From Ktedonobacter racemifer DSM 44963 (lineage in GTDB: Bacteria > Chloroflexota > Ktedonobacteria > Ktedonobacterales > Ktedonobacteraceae): a stretch of DNA of 64,000 nucleotides. This document shows, in pieces, positions 35,170 to 43,504 of this stretch; within the stretch, counting starts at the first letter, position 1, and each line of letters starts with the position of its first letter. The notes below the pieces were generated by a model that was given only the letters and a program-made list of their open reading frames with translations, searched no databases and was not told the DNA's origin. Position numbers and translations under genes: made by a program. The stretch is from assembly GCF_000178855.1 (NCBI RefSeq), contig NZ_ADVG01000004.1:930001-994000 (forward strand), read 5' to 3'.

Positions 35170-35300
35170 TATTGCAATGATTATCCTTCTCACTTTAACC
35201 TACGCCTGTTTACCAAACAGCGGACTAGGCGGGAGGATGCACTACGAGCATCCTATGCACCTCTCTCTACTGAGAGATGTTCACTCGTGAGATGATTCCA
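35170..35300 (-). ncRNA. Candidate omega RNA region of the IS607 TnpB
   Basis: The minus strand from the tnpB 3' end outwards folds into consecutive hairpins: CATCTCTCAGTAGAGAGA-type stems near 35260-35281, and GGATGC/GCATCC near 35236-35255. TnpB guide RNAs come from exactly this position (tnpB 3' end plus right end). The guide boundary cannot be set without the element end. Confidence 0.3.
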
Positions 35301-36744
35301 GGAACATCTCTGGGGGATCCCAGAAGCTCAACTGGACGGGAGGCCCGGCATCCTGGATCCTCTGCTGATTCTGCTGTTTCCACGCTTCATGCCGCGTCAT
35401 GAGGAGCGCCTTGACCTCCGAGGTCGAGCGACATGCCGCCAGTTTCCGATCCCCCCAGCGTCCCGCGAGCGTCTGTGCGGCTTTGCGGTCGGCCTGGTCT
35501 GCGTAACCACAGACCAGGCACTTGAAGGTTTTCTGGTTCGGCCGATTAGCGCGATCGACATAATGGCAGCGGGGGCATTCCTGAGAGGAATAGGCGGCTC
35601 GGACCGTGTGGGCTGCCATGCCCTGTTTGGCGGCGGCCCAGGCCAGCTGCTCTGGGATATGCCCCAGGTGAGAAGCATACAGATAACTGTTCATCACCCT
35701 TGCTTTGAAGCGCATCGAGGCCACATTGAGGTCCTCATAAATGAGTCTGGCATCTCGATGATCTTTGACCAACGCATTGACCGCCCGGTTGATCTCTTGC
35801 TTGACGTGACGGCTCAAGCGTTGCGACGTTTCAGAACTTGTCGAAGGAAGCTTGCCCTTTGGGACGCCTTTCTTTTCCAGACAGGCTCGCAGTTTCGCCT
35901 TGCGGCGACGCTTTTCCCGATCGTGCTTGTGCTGTCGGGCCATCTTGCCATGAAAACTGCCATACGCTTTATTGGTGGAGGTCGTGAGGAAATGGGCAAT
36001 GCCCACATCGACGCCTACTGTAGGGGCGTCAGGCTTGGTTTGAAGAGGAACGTCCTCGTCAAAGGAGAGCGTCAGCCACCAGACTCCATTGCGCTTGTGA
36101 AGTGTTGTGGATGCATTGAGCGTGCGGCCTTCGAGTGCTCGTTTGTGATAGGAGGCGAGTTTGACTGGGACTCGAAGCGGATTCCCGACATCTAAGGTGG
36201 ACACGCGCAGCCAGTAGTCGAACGTGGAGTCCTCCGACTTCTCGAGCACCACCACGTTGACATTGGCTTGGATGACTGGCACACGCAGCACAGGGAGATC
36301 CCATTCGGTCCAGGTCGGTTCGCGGCGTTTGAAGGCGGACATCCGGCCTTCCGCCTGAGCCTTGGCCTGAGCATAATCAGCCACATCTTCCAGGTACGCC
36401 TGATAGGCGTTCGCTCGATTCGTGCGAACGCTTTTGGCAATGCCTGCGGCTTGCTGTATTGCCACTCGATGCAAGCGGTCGGAAAGATCGGTTTTGAAGA
36501 CGGTTTCTTGGTACTTGTCCGGGCTTGTCTCGGCCTCGCAAAACAGGGTGGTGTACTGTTGGCACAGCGGCAAGTAAACCGCCACAAGCTGATCGAGCGC
36601 CTCAAGTTTGCCAGGATTGGCCTCAATGAGACGGATATGGGTCACCGCTCGAGTGATGGTCTGCTTCGTCTTCTTTTTGCGCTTGCGCTTTTTTTTCTCA
36701 TCAAGCGAGGCTTTTTGGGGCTTCTTGCTCACGGGCGGGTCCAT
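35281..36744 (-). CDS. tnpB: RNA-guided endonuclease TnpB (IS607-associated)
   Basis: A 487-residue TnpB. It has a lysine-rich N-terminus and a WED/REC-like central region. The RuvC nuclease is split into three blocks: Asp in VGVDVGIAHF, Glu in LIYEDLNV and Asp in GYADQADRKAA. A C4 zinc ribbon (CPRCHYVDRANRPNQ ... CLVC) lies between blocks II and III. TnpB cuts DNA next to a short TAM under an RNA guide and so helps retain the transposon. All catalytic residues are present. It overlaps tnpA by 44 bases. Confidence 0.93.
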   Translation of the reverse strand: MDPPVSKKPQKASLDEKKKRKRKKKTKQTITRAVTHIRLIEANPGKLEALDQLVAVYLPLCQQYTTLFCEAETSPDKYQETVFKTDLSDRLHRVAIQQAAGIAKSVRTNRANAYQAYLEDVADYAQAKAQAEGRMSAFKRREPTWTEWDLPVLRVPVIQANVNVVVLEKSEDSTFDYWLRVSTLDVGNPLRVPVKLASYHKRALEGRTLNASTTLHKRNGVWWLTLSFDEDVPLQTKPDAPTVGVDVGIAHFLTTSTNKAYGSFHGKMARQHKHDREKRRRKAKLRACLEKKGVPKGKLPSTSSETSQRLSRHVKQEINRAVNALVKDHRDARLIYEDLNVASMRFKARVMNSYLYASHLGHIPEQLAWAAAKQGMAAHTVRAAYSSQECPRCHYVDRANRPNQKTFKCLVCGYADQADRKAAQTLAGRWGDRKLAACRSTSEVKALLMTRHEAWKQQNQQRIQDAGPPVQLSFWDPPEMFLESSHE

Positions 36745-37309
36745 TCTGCTGCAAAGCCGCTAGCACTTGTTCCGTCTTGCGTTTGGCTCGTCTGCGACCA
36801 TAAAGACGAGCGCAAAACGAGGGAATGATGCTGATAAAATCGCCCATGAGATCATCTTCGGCGGTATCAGCGGTGTTGACGATGACCAGTTTCCGTCCTT
36901 GCATAGCCAACAAGGTCTGAATATAGGCCACGCCAAAGCGAGAAGCGCGATCTTTGTGTTCAACCACGATCTGCCCGATTTTGAGATCTGCCAGCAGCGC
37001 CAGAAACTTGGGCCGCTGATCGTTGATGCCACTGCCGCACTCTTTGACGACTTTGCTGACCGACCAGCCTTGGGCATTGCACCAGGTCACCAGCCGCTCG
37101 GCTTGCCTTTCCAGGTTGTCTTTGTTTTCGCTGCTTGAAACACGAGCATACACAGCGACGGCGTGGACCGGAACCGAGCGAAGCTCCGGCGGATCAATGA
37201 TCACGGTGCCGGTGGGCAATTGATAGCCGGGAATCTGGCCGCGTTTCCACATACGCCAGGCGCTGTTATAACTGATCCCAATCTTCTTGGCATAACTCGA
37301 TAACTTCAT
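36701..37309 (-). CDS. tnpA: IS607 family serine transposase
   Basis: A 202-residue transposase with an N-terminal MerR-like HTH (MKLSSYAKKIGISYNSAWRM, then WKRGQIPGYQLPTG) that recognises the element ends. A small serine recombinase domain follows: catalytic Ser in VYARVSSSENKDNLERQ and Arg in EHKDRASRFGV. It would move the element through a 2-base core. The length is normal. The end overlaps the start of tnpB. Confidence 0.93.
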   Translation of the reverse strand: MKLSSYAKKIGISYNSAWRMWKRGQIPGYQLPTGTVIIDPPELRSVPVHAVAVYARVSSSENKDNLERQAERLVTWCNAQGWSVSKVVKECGSGINDQRPKFLALLADLKIGQIVVEHKDRASRFGVAYIQTLLAMQGRKLVIVNTADTAEDDLMGDFISIIPSFCARLYGRRRAKRKTEQVLAALQQNGPAREQEAPKSLA

Positions 37310-37493
37310 ACATCCAAGTATACTCTATCTGCTTGAGATATGCAAGAGATGATGATACTTTGTGATGGTTGCTTATACAAAATGGATACCTCCATAGACA
37401 ATTATCAAACACTGCCAATTAAAAAGCCTCACTGGTAGCTTCCCTGTAACGTACTCATCCCTCGAACGTAAACCATACGTAGAAGACAACGTT

Positions 37494-38153
37494 TCAAGGA
37501 AAATTTTTCCTGAAAATAAGTTCGAATTGTACGCGATCATCGAGAGTTTGGAGAAAAATTAGAGGAGATTGTGCACGCATGAAGAGGAGTGAAGGAACTT
37601 CTCGATTCCCTGGCACTTGCTCAGCACGTTCACCAGTTGCCATTGGCTCTATCATCCGTTCAAGGGTAAAATTGGCAGCAACAAGCGTATTGAGATACGT
37701 GCTAAGTATGCGATGATACGCCCCTACACGGCTACGTACCCCACCTCGCTCAGACTTCCAGTTCCCTTCTTGGAAGTAACCTCTCACGAAACGTCCAATC
37801 TGACCGTCGTTAGTGGTGAACCATTGGGCATGGGGTGCCTCAAAACAAGGATGGGTAACGGCAAAAATCAGCCATCCTCCAGGTTTGAGAATCCGTCTTG
37901 CCGTTTGAAAGACGGCTTGGAGATCAGGAATATCCATAAGAGCGAGCACACATACGACCCCGTCAAAAGTACCGTTGGGGAGTAAATGAGCACTTTGAGC
38001 ATCATCCTGCTGATAGACAATTCCTTGTGGTTCCTGCTCCTCATACTGGCGAGCTAATGTAAGCAAATTTTCAGCAAGATCGATTCCTCTCACCTGCGCG
38101 CCTCGTTTTGCAAGTTCACGGGCAAACCAACCCTTTAAGGCCCAGCTTGACAC
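37494..38153 (-). pseudogene. 5'-truncated class I SAM-dependent methyltransferase
   Basis: A 219-residue frame that begins with GTG in the middle of the Rossmann fold. GWFARELAKRGAQVRGIDLA is the sequence that follows motif I, but the N-terminal ~40-50 residues carrying the SAM-binding DVGCGEG motif are missing and replaced by SSWALK. Motifs II-IV are normal (DGVVCVLALMDIPDLQ, RILKPGGWLIFAVTHPCFE). Without motif I the protein should not bind SAM. The break at about 38140-38150 lies in the same rearranged zone as the neighbouring transposons. Confidence 0.65.
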
Positions 38154-38261
38154 CCTTACCGCTTGCCTGTTTAAGCTCAGAACAGCCCTAAATTTGTAAA
38201 GCCGTGTAAAAACATGCCTCCATATGTAACATACATTGTTCTAGAATCTCCCTCATCCTGC

Positions 38262-38912
38262 TCAGGTACGCTGCAAGCTCGCGCGAGCTTTCTTCCTGCC
38301 GATGAATCGTCCAGGAAGGTACAGCATGCAGCGGAGCGTGACAACCAGGATGAGGGTGGCATTGGCATAGAACATACCATTAGCAAAGATAGTAGGCCAG
38401 TCGATATCCTGAGCAACCTGACCAGAGTGCTGTCCTATCAGTGCATCCATCTCATCCCAGCTATAGGGCGGGCTGTGAGTTGGCTCCCAGGAAAATATCG
38501 AGGCCCCCAATGGATATCCCCGGGCTTCCGTATAGACAATATCGCAACAGACCCGATGGTAGAGAATGTGCTGGTAACTTAAATACAGACCGAGACCAGC
38601 ACCAAGGACAATCAGAAAAATTTGCCAGTAATTCAGACGTAAGACCGAGAAACGCCGCCTACCCAGAACAAGCACCATGCCAACTGCTATCACCAGAGGG
38701 CAGAAAAGAGCAATTCTAAGGAGAGCAGGAGAATCTACATGCACTGTAAGAGGGTCGTAATCATTGGACACAACTAGCGTTGCCACAATGAATGCAATCG
38801 CACTCAAAGCGAGAAAAGCGATGGAAAAAACTTTTGCCCCTTTGTCTGCAAGCACCTGAAGTCTCTTGAAAAAAGAGAGCTGAGAGGAATCTGGTGATGG
38901 TTTATCGCGCAT
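38262..38912 (-). CDS. Four-helix membrane protein of unknown function
   Basis: A 216-residue protein with about four hydrophobic helices (VFSIAFLALSAIAFIVATLV, LLRIALFCPLVIAVGMVLVL, WQIFLIVLGAGLGLYLSY, and one near the C-terminus). A Cys pair (VCCDIVY) follows the third helix, with a polar loop after it and a basic end (GRFIGRKKARASLQRT). No known family is recognised. An AAGGAG site lies in front of the ATG. An imperfect hairpin (38926-38987) sits just upstream, next to the TnpB element. Confidence 0.55.
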   Translation of the reverse strand: MRDKPSPDSSQLSFFKRLQVLADKGAKVFSIAFLALSAIAFIVATLVVSNDYDPLTVHVDSPALLRIALFCPLVIAVGMVLVLGRRRFSVLRLNYWQIFLIVLGAGLGLYLSYQHILYHRVCCDIVYTEARGYPLGASIFSWEPTHSPPYSWDEMDALIGQHSGQVAQDIDWPTIFANGMFYANATLILVVTLRCMLYLPGRFIGRKKARASLQRT

Positions 38913-38977
38913 TCTGAATCTCCTTGAGCTTATCCGAAAACGGAAAGACGCCAGGCTCCTCGTATCAGCCGGTTTTC

Positions 38978-39120
38978 AGATAAGCTCTTCGTATGTAGTG
39001 ACACTCCGCATCGGTTGAAACCGAGCAGCTTCTGCCACTCTTCCGTAGTCGGCATTCTGAGTAGGTGAGGCGTAGCCTCTACTCGGTGTGACTGCCGTAG
39101 TGGGGGAGGAATAGCTCAGG
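38978..39120 (-). ncRNA. Candidate omega RNA and guide of the TnpB element
   Basis: On the minus strand, downstream of tnpB, there are two stem-loops: GAGTAGAGGC...CACCTACTC (about 39084-39058) and TCGGTTTCAACCGA (39023-39010). GGAGTGTCAC follows, an arrangement like the 3' end of known TnpB guide scaffolds. The next 20 bases (38997-38978), which are host flank, would be the guide. The position is inferred by analogy with ISDra2. Confidence 0.5.
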
Positions 39121-40766
39121 GTCGCTCGTCCATCCAGAGCGTTCCCTGTTGCGCGGTGCCATGCACGTTGCGTTCTCCATGCCTCGCCTCAGAGATGGAT
39201 GGTCCCTTTTGACGTTTGGCGTCTTGGGAGAGAGCAACACCTGTCTCTTTCGAGACTCTGCCTGCACGTCGCACAGCAGTATGAGGCTTTTCTTTGAAGG
39301 GTTCTCCATAGCGCTCAAGCAAGCGCTGACCGATCTTGAGACTGGCATTGCGGTCGGCGTGTCCGCGCATCTGGCACTGTGGGCAGACGACCAGAGCAGC
39401 GCCGGGAGTATAGCCCGATTCTGGCTGTCCCTGATTGTAGCGAATGACAGCGGCGTGGCAGCGATGACAGTGTCTGCTGCTATTGCGCGGATTGACCCGG
39501 CTGGTGATGATGCCACTTGCATTCCACGCCTTATATTTGCTGTAGCGGAAAATGCGCCCTTTCATCCAGTAGGCTCGCTTCGTATTGCCACGACGCGAAT
39601 ACTTCCCCTTTTCTGGCTGGAGATTGCCCAGGTGCTCAAAGACCAGGATGCTGGCCTGATGTTCCTTGGCGAACTGGACAATGCGACCGCTGACCAGGTG
39701 CGCGATGTGTTCATCAAGATGGCGGATTTTGCGCCAGAGGTCGGCATTGTCCTGTTCATTCTCCGCCAGGATGCCAGTCTGTGATCGGTTGCGTGCAATG
39801 CGTCCAAGCAGCAACTTCCTAAAGCCCGCTATCTCTGTGCCATTTCCGATGAAAGAGGTGGCCAGGATGGTGCCTTCAACTGTCTGGACGCTGCATACGG
39901 CTATGTGCTGGTCGAGATTGAGATCGACCGCACAGATGTGGGTCTGTGGATTGGTCGTGATCTGCTGCTCAACGTTGGCGGGAGCAGCGAAGGTCTTTTC
40001 GATGGGAGTATGCAGCCACCACTGCTTTCCCCTGCGAACCAGGGAAGGGCTCCCCATCTGGAAACCTTCGGGGAGATCGCGTGAGAGCAGACCAACCTTG
40101 AGCCAGGACCAACACGTCCCGGTCCAGACCGATGCCGCAGGATGCAGTGATCACAGCGCTCTTTCCACTGGCTCGCGTAGAAGGGAACCGACTTGTTCCA
40201 ACTACGTGGTGGGACCGGTGGTCGCTCTCGGAACGGCTTCGACTTTTTGCCCTTGCGAGGCTTCTTTAATTCGTGTTTCTCCTTGCGCGCTCGCCATTTT
40301 TTGAGCGAGGAAAAGAAGGAGCGAGCAGAACCAAGCGCCGCATTGATGGCGGCACGGCGAAACATGGCCGGGATATCTGGGGCGATGTCTGTGAGCGGCA
40401 TGATGGGCGCCGGGTTTGCCTCTGTCGCATGGGTGAGCCTTTCCAGCGCCGTGAGCGCCTCTTTGTTTGTGAGAGCCAGGAGGCCTTCATGAGCCTGGAT
40501 ACACTCGAAGTAGAAGGCGACGACACGGTTGAAGAGGGCCTGATTGGCCGCAAAGACTTCAGCATGCTGCGGCTGGTAGTGCAATGCCGATCGTATCGTG
40601 CTGGTCGCCTTGGCCATGTCTGCTTCCTCCTTGCCCCGTGTGCTCCTCCTGATACTGAGTATAGCATGCCTAGAACATCTTTTCAACAAGCAAGGGCTCA
40701 AGCCCGGACACACCTTACCCCGCTCTCAAGAGACGGGGCTTGCGGTGGGCTCAAGCCCAAAATGTC
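38998..40766 (-). mobile_element. TnpB-only IS200/IS605-type element
   Basis: The left end on the minus strand starts after TTTGAT (40772-40767), which matches the TTGAT TAM type of ISDra2-like elements. A stem-loop with CCCCG/CGGGG arms follows near 40710-40740. The right end carries the hairpins of a TnpB guide RNA and ends near GTGTCAC (39004-38998). No tnpA is present, so the element can move only with help from another copy. Boundaries are inferred from these signals. Confidence 0.6.
39116..40617 (-). pseudogene. tnpB: RNA-guided endonuclease TnpB (IS200/IS605 type), frameshifted
   Basis: From the ATG at 40617 (MAKATSTIRSALHYQPQHAE) with AAGGAGG upstream, the frame encodes the N-terminal region up to KSVPFYASQWKE near 40160. 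The homologous sequence then continues in another frame (SWLKVGLLSRDLPEGFQMGS ...) to the stop at 39116. The downstream part holds a full RuvC nuclease: Asp in CAVDLNLDQH, Glu in ILVFEHLGNL, zinc-ribbon pairs CHRC and CPQC, and Asp in GHADRNAS. One frameshift at about 40110-40160 thus separates otherwise intact halves. It may be a recent mutation or a sequencing error. Confidence 0.75.
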
Positions 40767-40949
40767 ATCAAAGGATCGCACATTTCTAACAACGAAGCTG
40801 TGAATTGAGCCACTTTTTGCTCAATTACACCAACTGAATCTCTGCTCCTCTGGAATATTACAGAAAGGTCAAACAAAAGTGAGGAGTAGGCACGACATTT
40901 GTGTAAGGAAACACCTCATCAAATGCTTCAACCCCATTCGCAAGAGAAG

Positions 40950-41005
40950 CTAGTGGGTCAACTCGCAATTGAGGTGCCATGAGCGAGTGCGGCTGCTGAA
41001 CCACC
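40950..41005 (+). repeat. Left 56-bp inverted repeat of IS630 element A
   Basis: 55/56 identical to the reverse complement of 42888-42943. The last codons of the transposase (ending ALAHGTSIAS) lie inside it. Confidence 0.9.
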
Positions 41006-42245
41006 TAAGCGACGTAAGTAGGCACGTTCGCGGCGTCGGCGTCGCTTGCCATTCCAGACAAAGGGCGTTGGAGTTTGGTTCCAGCCAGCCACGGTTTGTT
41101 CCAGCCAGTCAATCACTTCTTGAGCATTCTGAGGATATTGTCCACTGAGTGCCCGGCGGACAAGAATGCGTTGGACCGACTCTGCCATGTTCAACCAGGA
41201 CCCACCAATCGGCGTATAGAGCGGCATCACCCCGTGATCAAAAAACCAGAGAACCAGATCAGAGGAGAGATGTCCCGCCAGATTATCCAGCACCAGAAGA
41301 ATACGCAAAGGGGGGAGCGTTCGGCCAGGCGGATGACCCAACCAGGTTTCCCAACGGGCATACAGCGGTCGCTCCTCTTCGGGAGGCAAGGTCTCTGCGG
41401 GCTGTTGCTTCTCGATCTCGGTAAGCACTGCGCTTAATTGTTCTTGAAGCCAGGGATGCAGCACGGCATTGGTGGCCGAGATCACTCCTTTGGCGCGCAC
41501 ATGGCCAGTGGACGGACGGAAGAGGGTGAGGAGTTTTGCGGTACCACCCCGCTCATACTCATGTGGTTGAGTGGCTGGGTAGCCTTCCGGTTGCCACGAT
41601 GCCCCTGGTTGGGGGATGGCCTGATAGGGCCCGGCTTCATCTTCATTCAACTGCACGATCCCAGCCGCCTCTGCCTGCTCGCACGCCAGCTCAATTAGTC
41701 TTTTTTTTCGGCGTTTCTGGATCATACACAGTCACGGTGCCACTTTTCCGCTTGCGTAGGGCGTAGCCTGTACGGCACCAGGTGCGCGTGCGCTGATAGC
41801 TGTAGCCAGACTCATGCAGCACCTGACGAATGGTTTCAGCACTAACATGAGGCAGATCCGTTTTGCGCAATGCTCGGCGCAGGGTCATCAGAGACCAGAT
41901 GCCCGTTTGATCTTCCTGGTGATCAGGCTTGCGCTGCACTTCGGCGAGAATGCGTGTTTGCTGCGCACTCGTGTAGGTCGGCTTGCAACCACGACCTGTC
42001 GCAATGGAAAGGGCGAGGAGGCCGTGTTGGTTGAAGCGACTCACCAATCGACTAATGGTATCATTGCTTTTGTATCCTGCGACTATCGCAGCCTCGGTAT
42101 AGGATTTTCCCGCTCTGACAGATAACAACGCGTTCGCTCGCTTGATGATATCCATGCGTTCACTGGTGGATTTGGCAAGCTTTTGTAAGGCTTGCTCTTC
42201 TTGCTGAGACAATTCACGTAATGGATCTTTTTGTATTTTACTCAT
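40958..42245 (-). CDS. IS630 family transposase in two frames (probable -1 frameshift)
   Basis: The first frame (42245-41691, ATG with GGAGGG upstream) encodes a Tc1-type HTH region (ALLSVRAGKSYTEAAIVAGY, SATGRGCKPTY-like linker, ETIRQVLHESGYSYQRTRTW). The second frame (41725-40958) encodes the DDE catalytic core: Asp in QLNEDEAG, Asp in LVLDNLAGH and Glu in WLNMAESVQ. They overlap by 35 bases at a run of eight As (CCG AAA AAA AAG), a slippery site suited to -1 ribosomal or transcriptional slippage, as in many IS630 elements. A fused product of about 420 residues would be complete. Confidence 0.85.
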
Positions 42246-42365
42246 GCTTGGTTCCCTCCACACTTTGAATCTATCACCTCTATCACCTTCTGACAAGCTT
42301 ATTATTCTGAAAGGGAAAGAGATGGTACACTCAAAGAAGCAGGAGTTGCAAGGAGGCAAATCACC

Positions 42366-42857
42366 ATGGGATTTCCGCAAAAAAGACCATTGCGTCAACT
42401 TACACCACAAGAGCGTGAAGAGCTTTCCCGAAAAGCTACATCCATCAGTGAGCGAGTGAGTACGGCAAAAAAAGCAAAAGCGCTCTTAGCTGTTGCGGAT
42501 GGATGCACGTTTGCAGAAGCTGGGAGGTAGGCAGGCATGAGCCAGGATGGGGTCTCACAATTGGTCGAACGCTTTCATCATCGCGGGGTAGAAGCCCTCT
42601 CGATTGCTCCTGGTCGTGGCCGCAAGCCGACCTATACCAGTCAGGATCACGAACAGATCCTCCAAGAAATACAGCGTCGTCCCACCTGGGACGTCGATCA
42701 ATGTATTGTCTGGTCACTTCCCTTTTTGCAAAGGTCCTTGCATGCCAAAGGATTTTTAGACATCAGCCCAAGAACGATCCGTCGGGTCTTGCAGGCACAT
42801 GGATGGAAGTACCAGCAGACAACGCGCACCTGGCTCCTTATTGACCAGGGAGAATAA
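42366..42857 (+). pseudogene. 5' half of a second IS630-type transposase with internal stop
   Basis: The frame from the ATG at 42366 (GFPQKRPLRQLTPQEREELS) is clearly related to the N-terminal half of the minus-strand transposase: SERVSTAKKAKALLAVADG, SIAPGRGRKPTYTSQ and IRRVLQAHGWKYQQTTRTW. A TAG at 42528-42530 interrupts the HTH, and the gene ends with no DDE core. The part after the stop (from ATG 42537) could still make a 106-residue DNA-binding fragment. It shares a 120-bp promoter gap with the divergent full transposase. Confidence 0.65.
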
Positions 42858-42887
42858 AGCGAACCCCCACTCCAATTTTGTTGCCTG

Positions 42888-42943
42888 GGTGGTTCAGCAG
42901 CCGCACTCGCTCATGGCACCTCAATTGCGGGTTGACCCACTAG
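42888..42943 (-). repeat. Right 56-bp inverted repeat of IS630 element A
   Basis: Mate of 40950-41005 with one mismatch. It begins about 30 bases after the end of the plus-strand transposase fragment. Confidence 0.9.
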
Positions 42944-43504
42944 TGCTCCTGGAGCCGTTTCTTAAAAGCTGTTAATGAAGTATTTTCGAGTATCTGCTAT
43001 ACTCAATCCCATAGCGAGGGAGGTTACACACAAACCGAACTACATCTAGCAATTCATGCCGTTTTACCCCCGATCTCCCTCGCTCTCCTTCTCTTATCAC
43101 TACCATCGGCTTATGCCCACCCCCAAATGCCCCCCTCGGCCGGCAAGCTGTAGAGTCCAAGCTGGCTTGGACCCTTTTCCCCAGGAGAAGTGCTCACGCT
43201 GCGAGAGGAAGGCCATGCAAGCATGGCCCCTACACATTTCCTGCTGATTTGCCGGATGCACCAATTATGCTGTTTCTTAAATTAAGACGGGTTATGAAAT
43301 CAGCCTGCTGTGCGCTTCTAGCACTCATGTTAATCCAACTTTATTTATGAAAGTGCATTATCGCCTTGCGCGCCGTAAACGTAGCGCCTATGGTAAGGAG
43401 GCAAAGAAAAGAACATAGCATTTGTGGATGCGGATACATTGTAATCAGGTAGTGTTTACAGGCGCTTAGAGCGCAGAATCCTTGCAGGAGATTGGAGACG
43501 AGGC
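42944..43504. other. Region with no supported gene
   Basis: About 560 bases between the IS630 element and the GH15 gene. Only short frames without ribosome binding sites or family features were seen. It must hold the GH15 promoter. A GCAGGAG site at about 43484-43490 precedes the GH15 start. Confidence 0.35.

Larger units (their letters stand above)
35150..37330 (-). mobile_element. IS607 family element (tnpA + tnpB)
   Basis: The element has an IS607-type serine transposase gene and a downstream, overlapping tnpB gene in the same direction. The exact ends are not fixed: the left end lies upstream of tnpA near 37310-37330, and the right end lies beyond tnpB, with structured sequence at about 35215-35295. 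IS607 elements make no terminal inverted repeats, which fits. Confidence 0.75.
40953..42940. mobile_element. IS630 family element A with 56-bp inverted repeats
   Basis: The element is bounded by TA dinucleotides (40951-40952 and 42941-42942) and by inverted repeats 40950-41005 and 42888-42943 that agree at 55 of 56 positions. It contains a two-frame IS630 transposase on the minus strand and the 5' part of a second, related transposase on the plus strand. The IR is far longer than the 20-30 bp usual for this family. The TA target fits IS630/Tc1-mariner. Confidence 0.8.

Noticed and set aside
35389..36195. 268-codon plus-strand open frame
   Set aside because: It is antisense to the well-supported IS607 tnpB gene, has no family resemblance and arises from the codon bias of the opposite strand.
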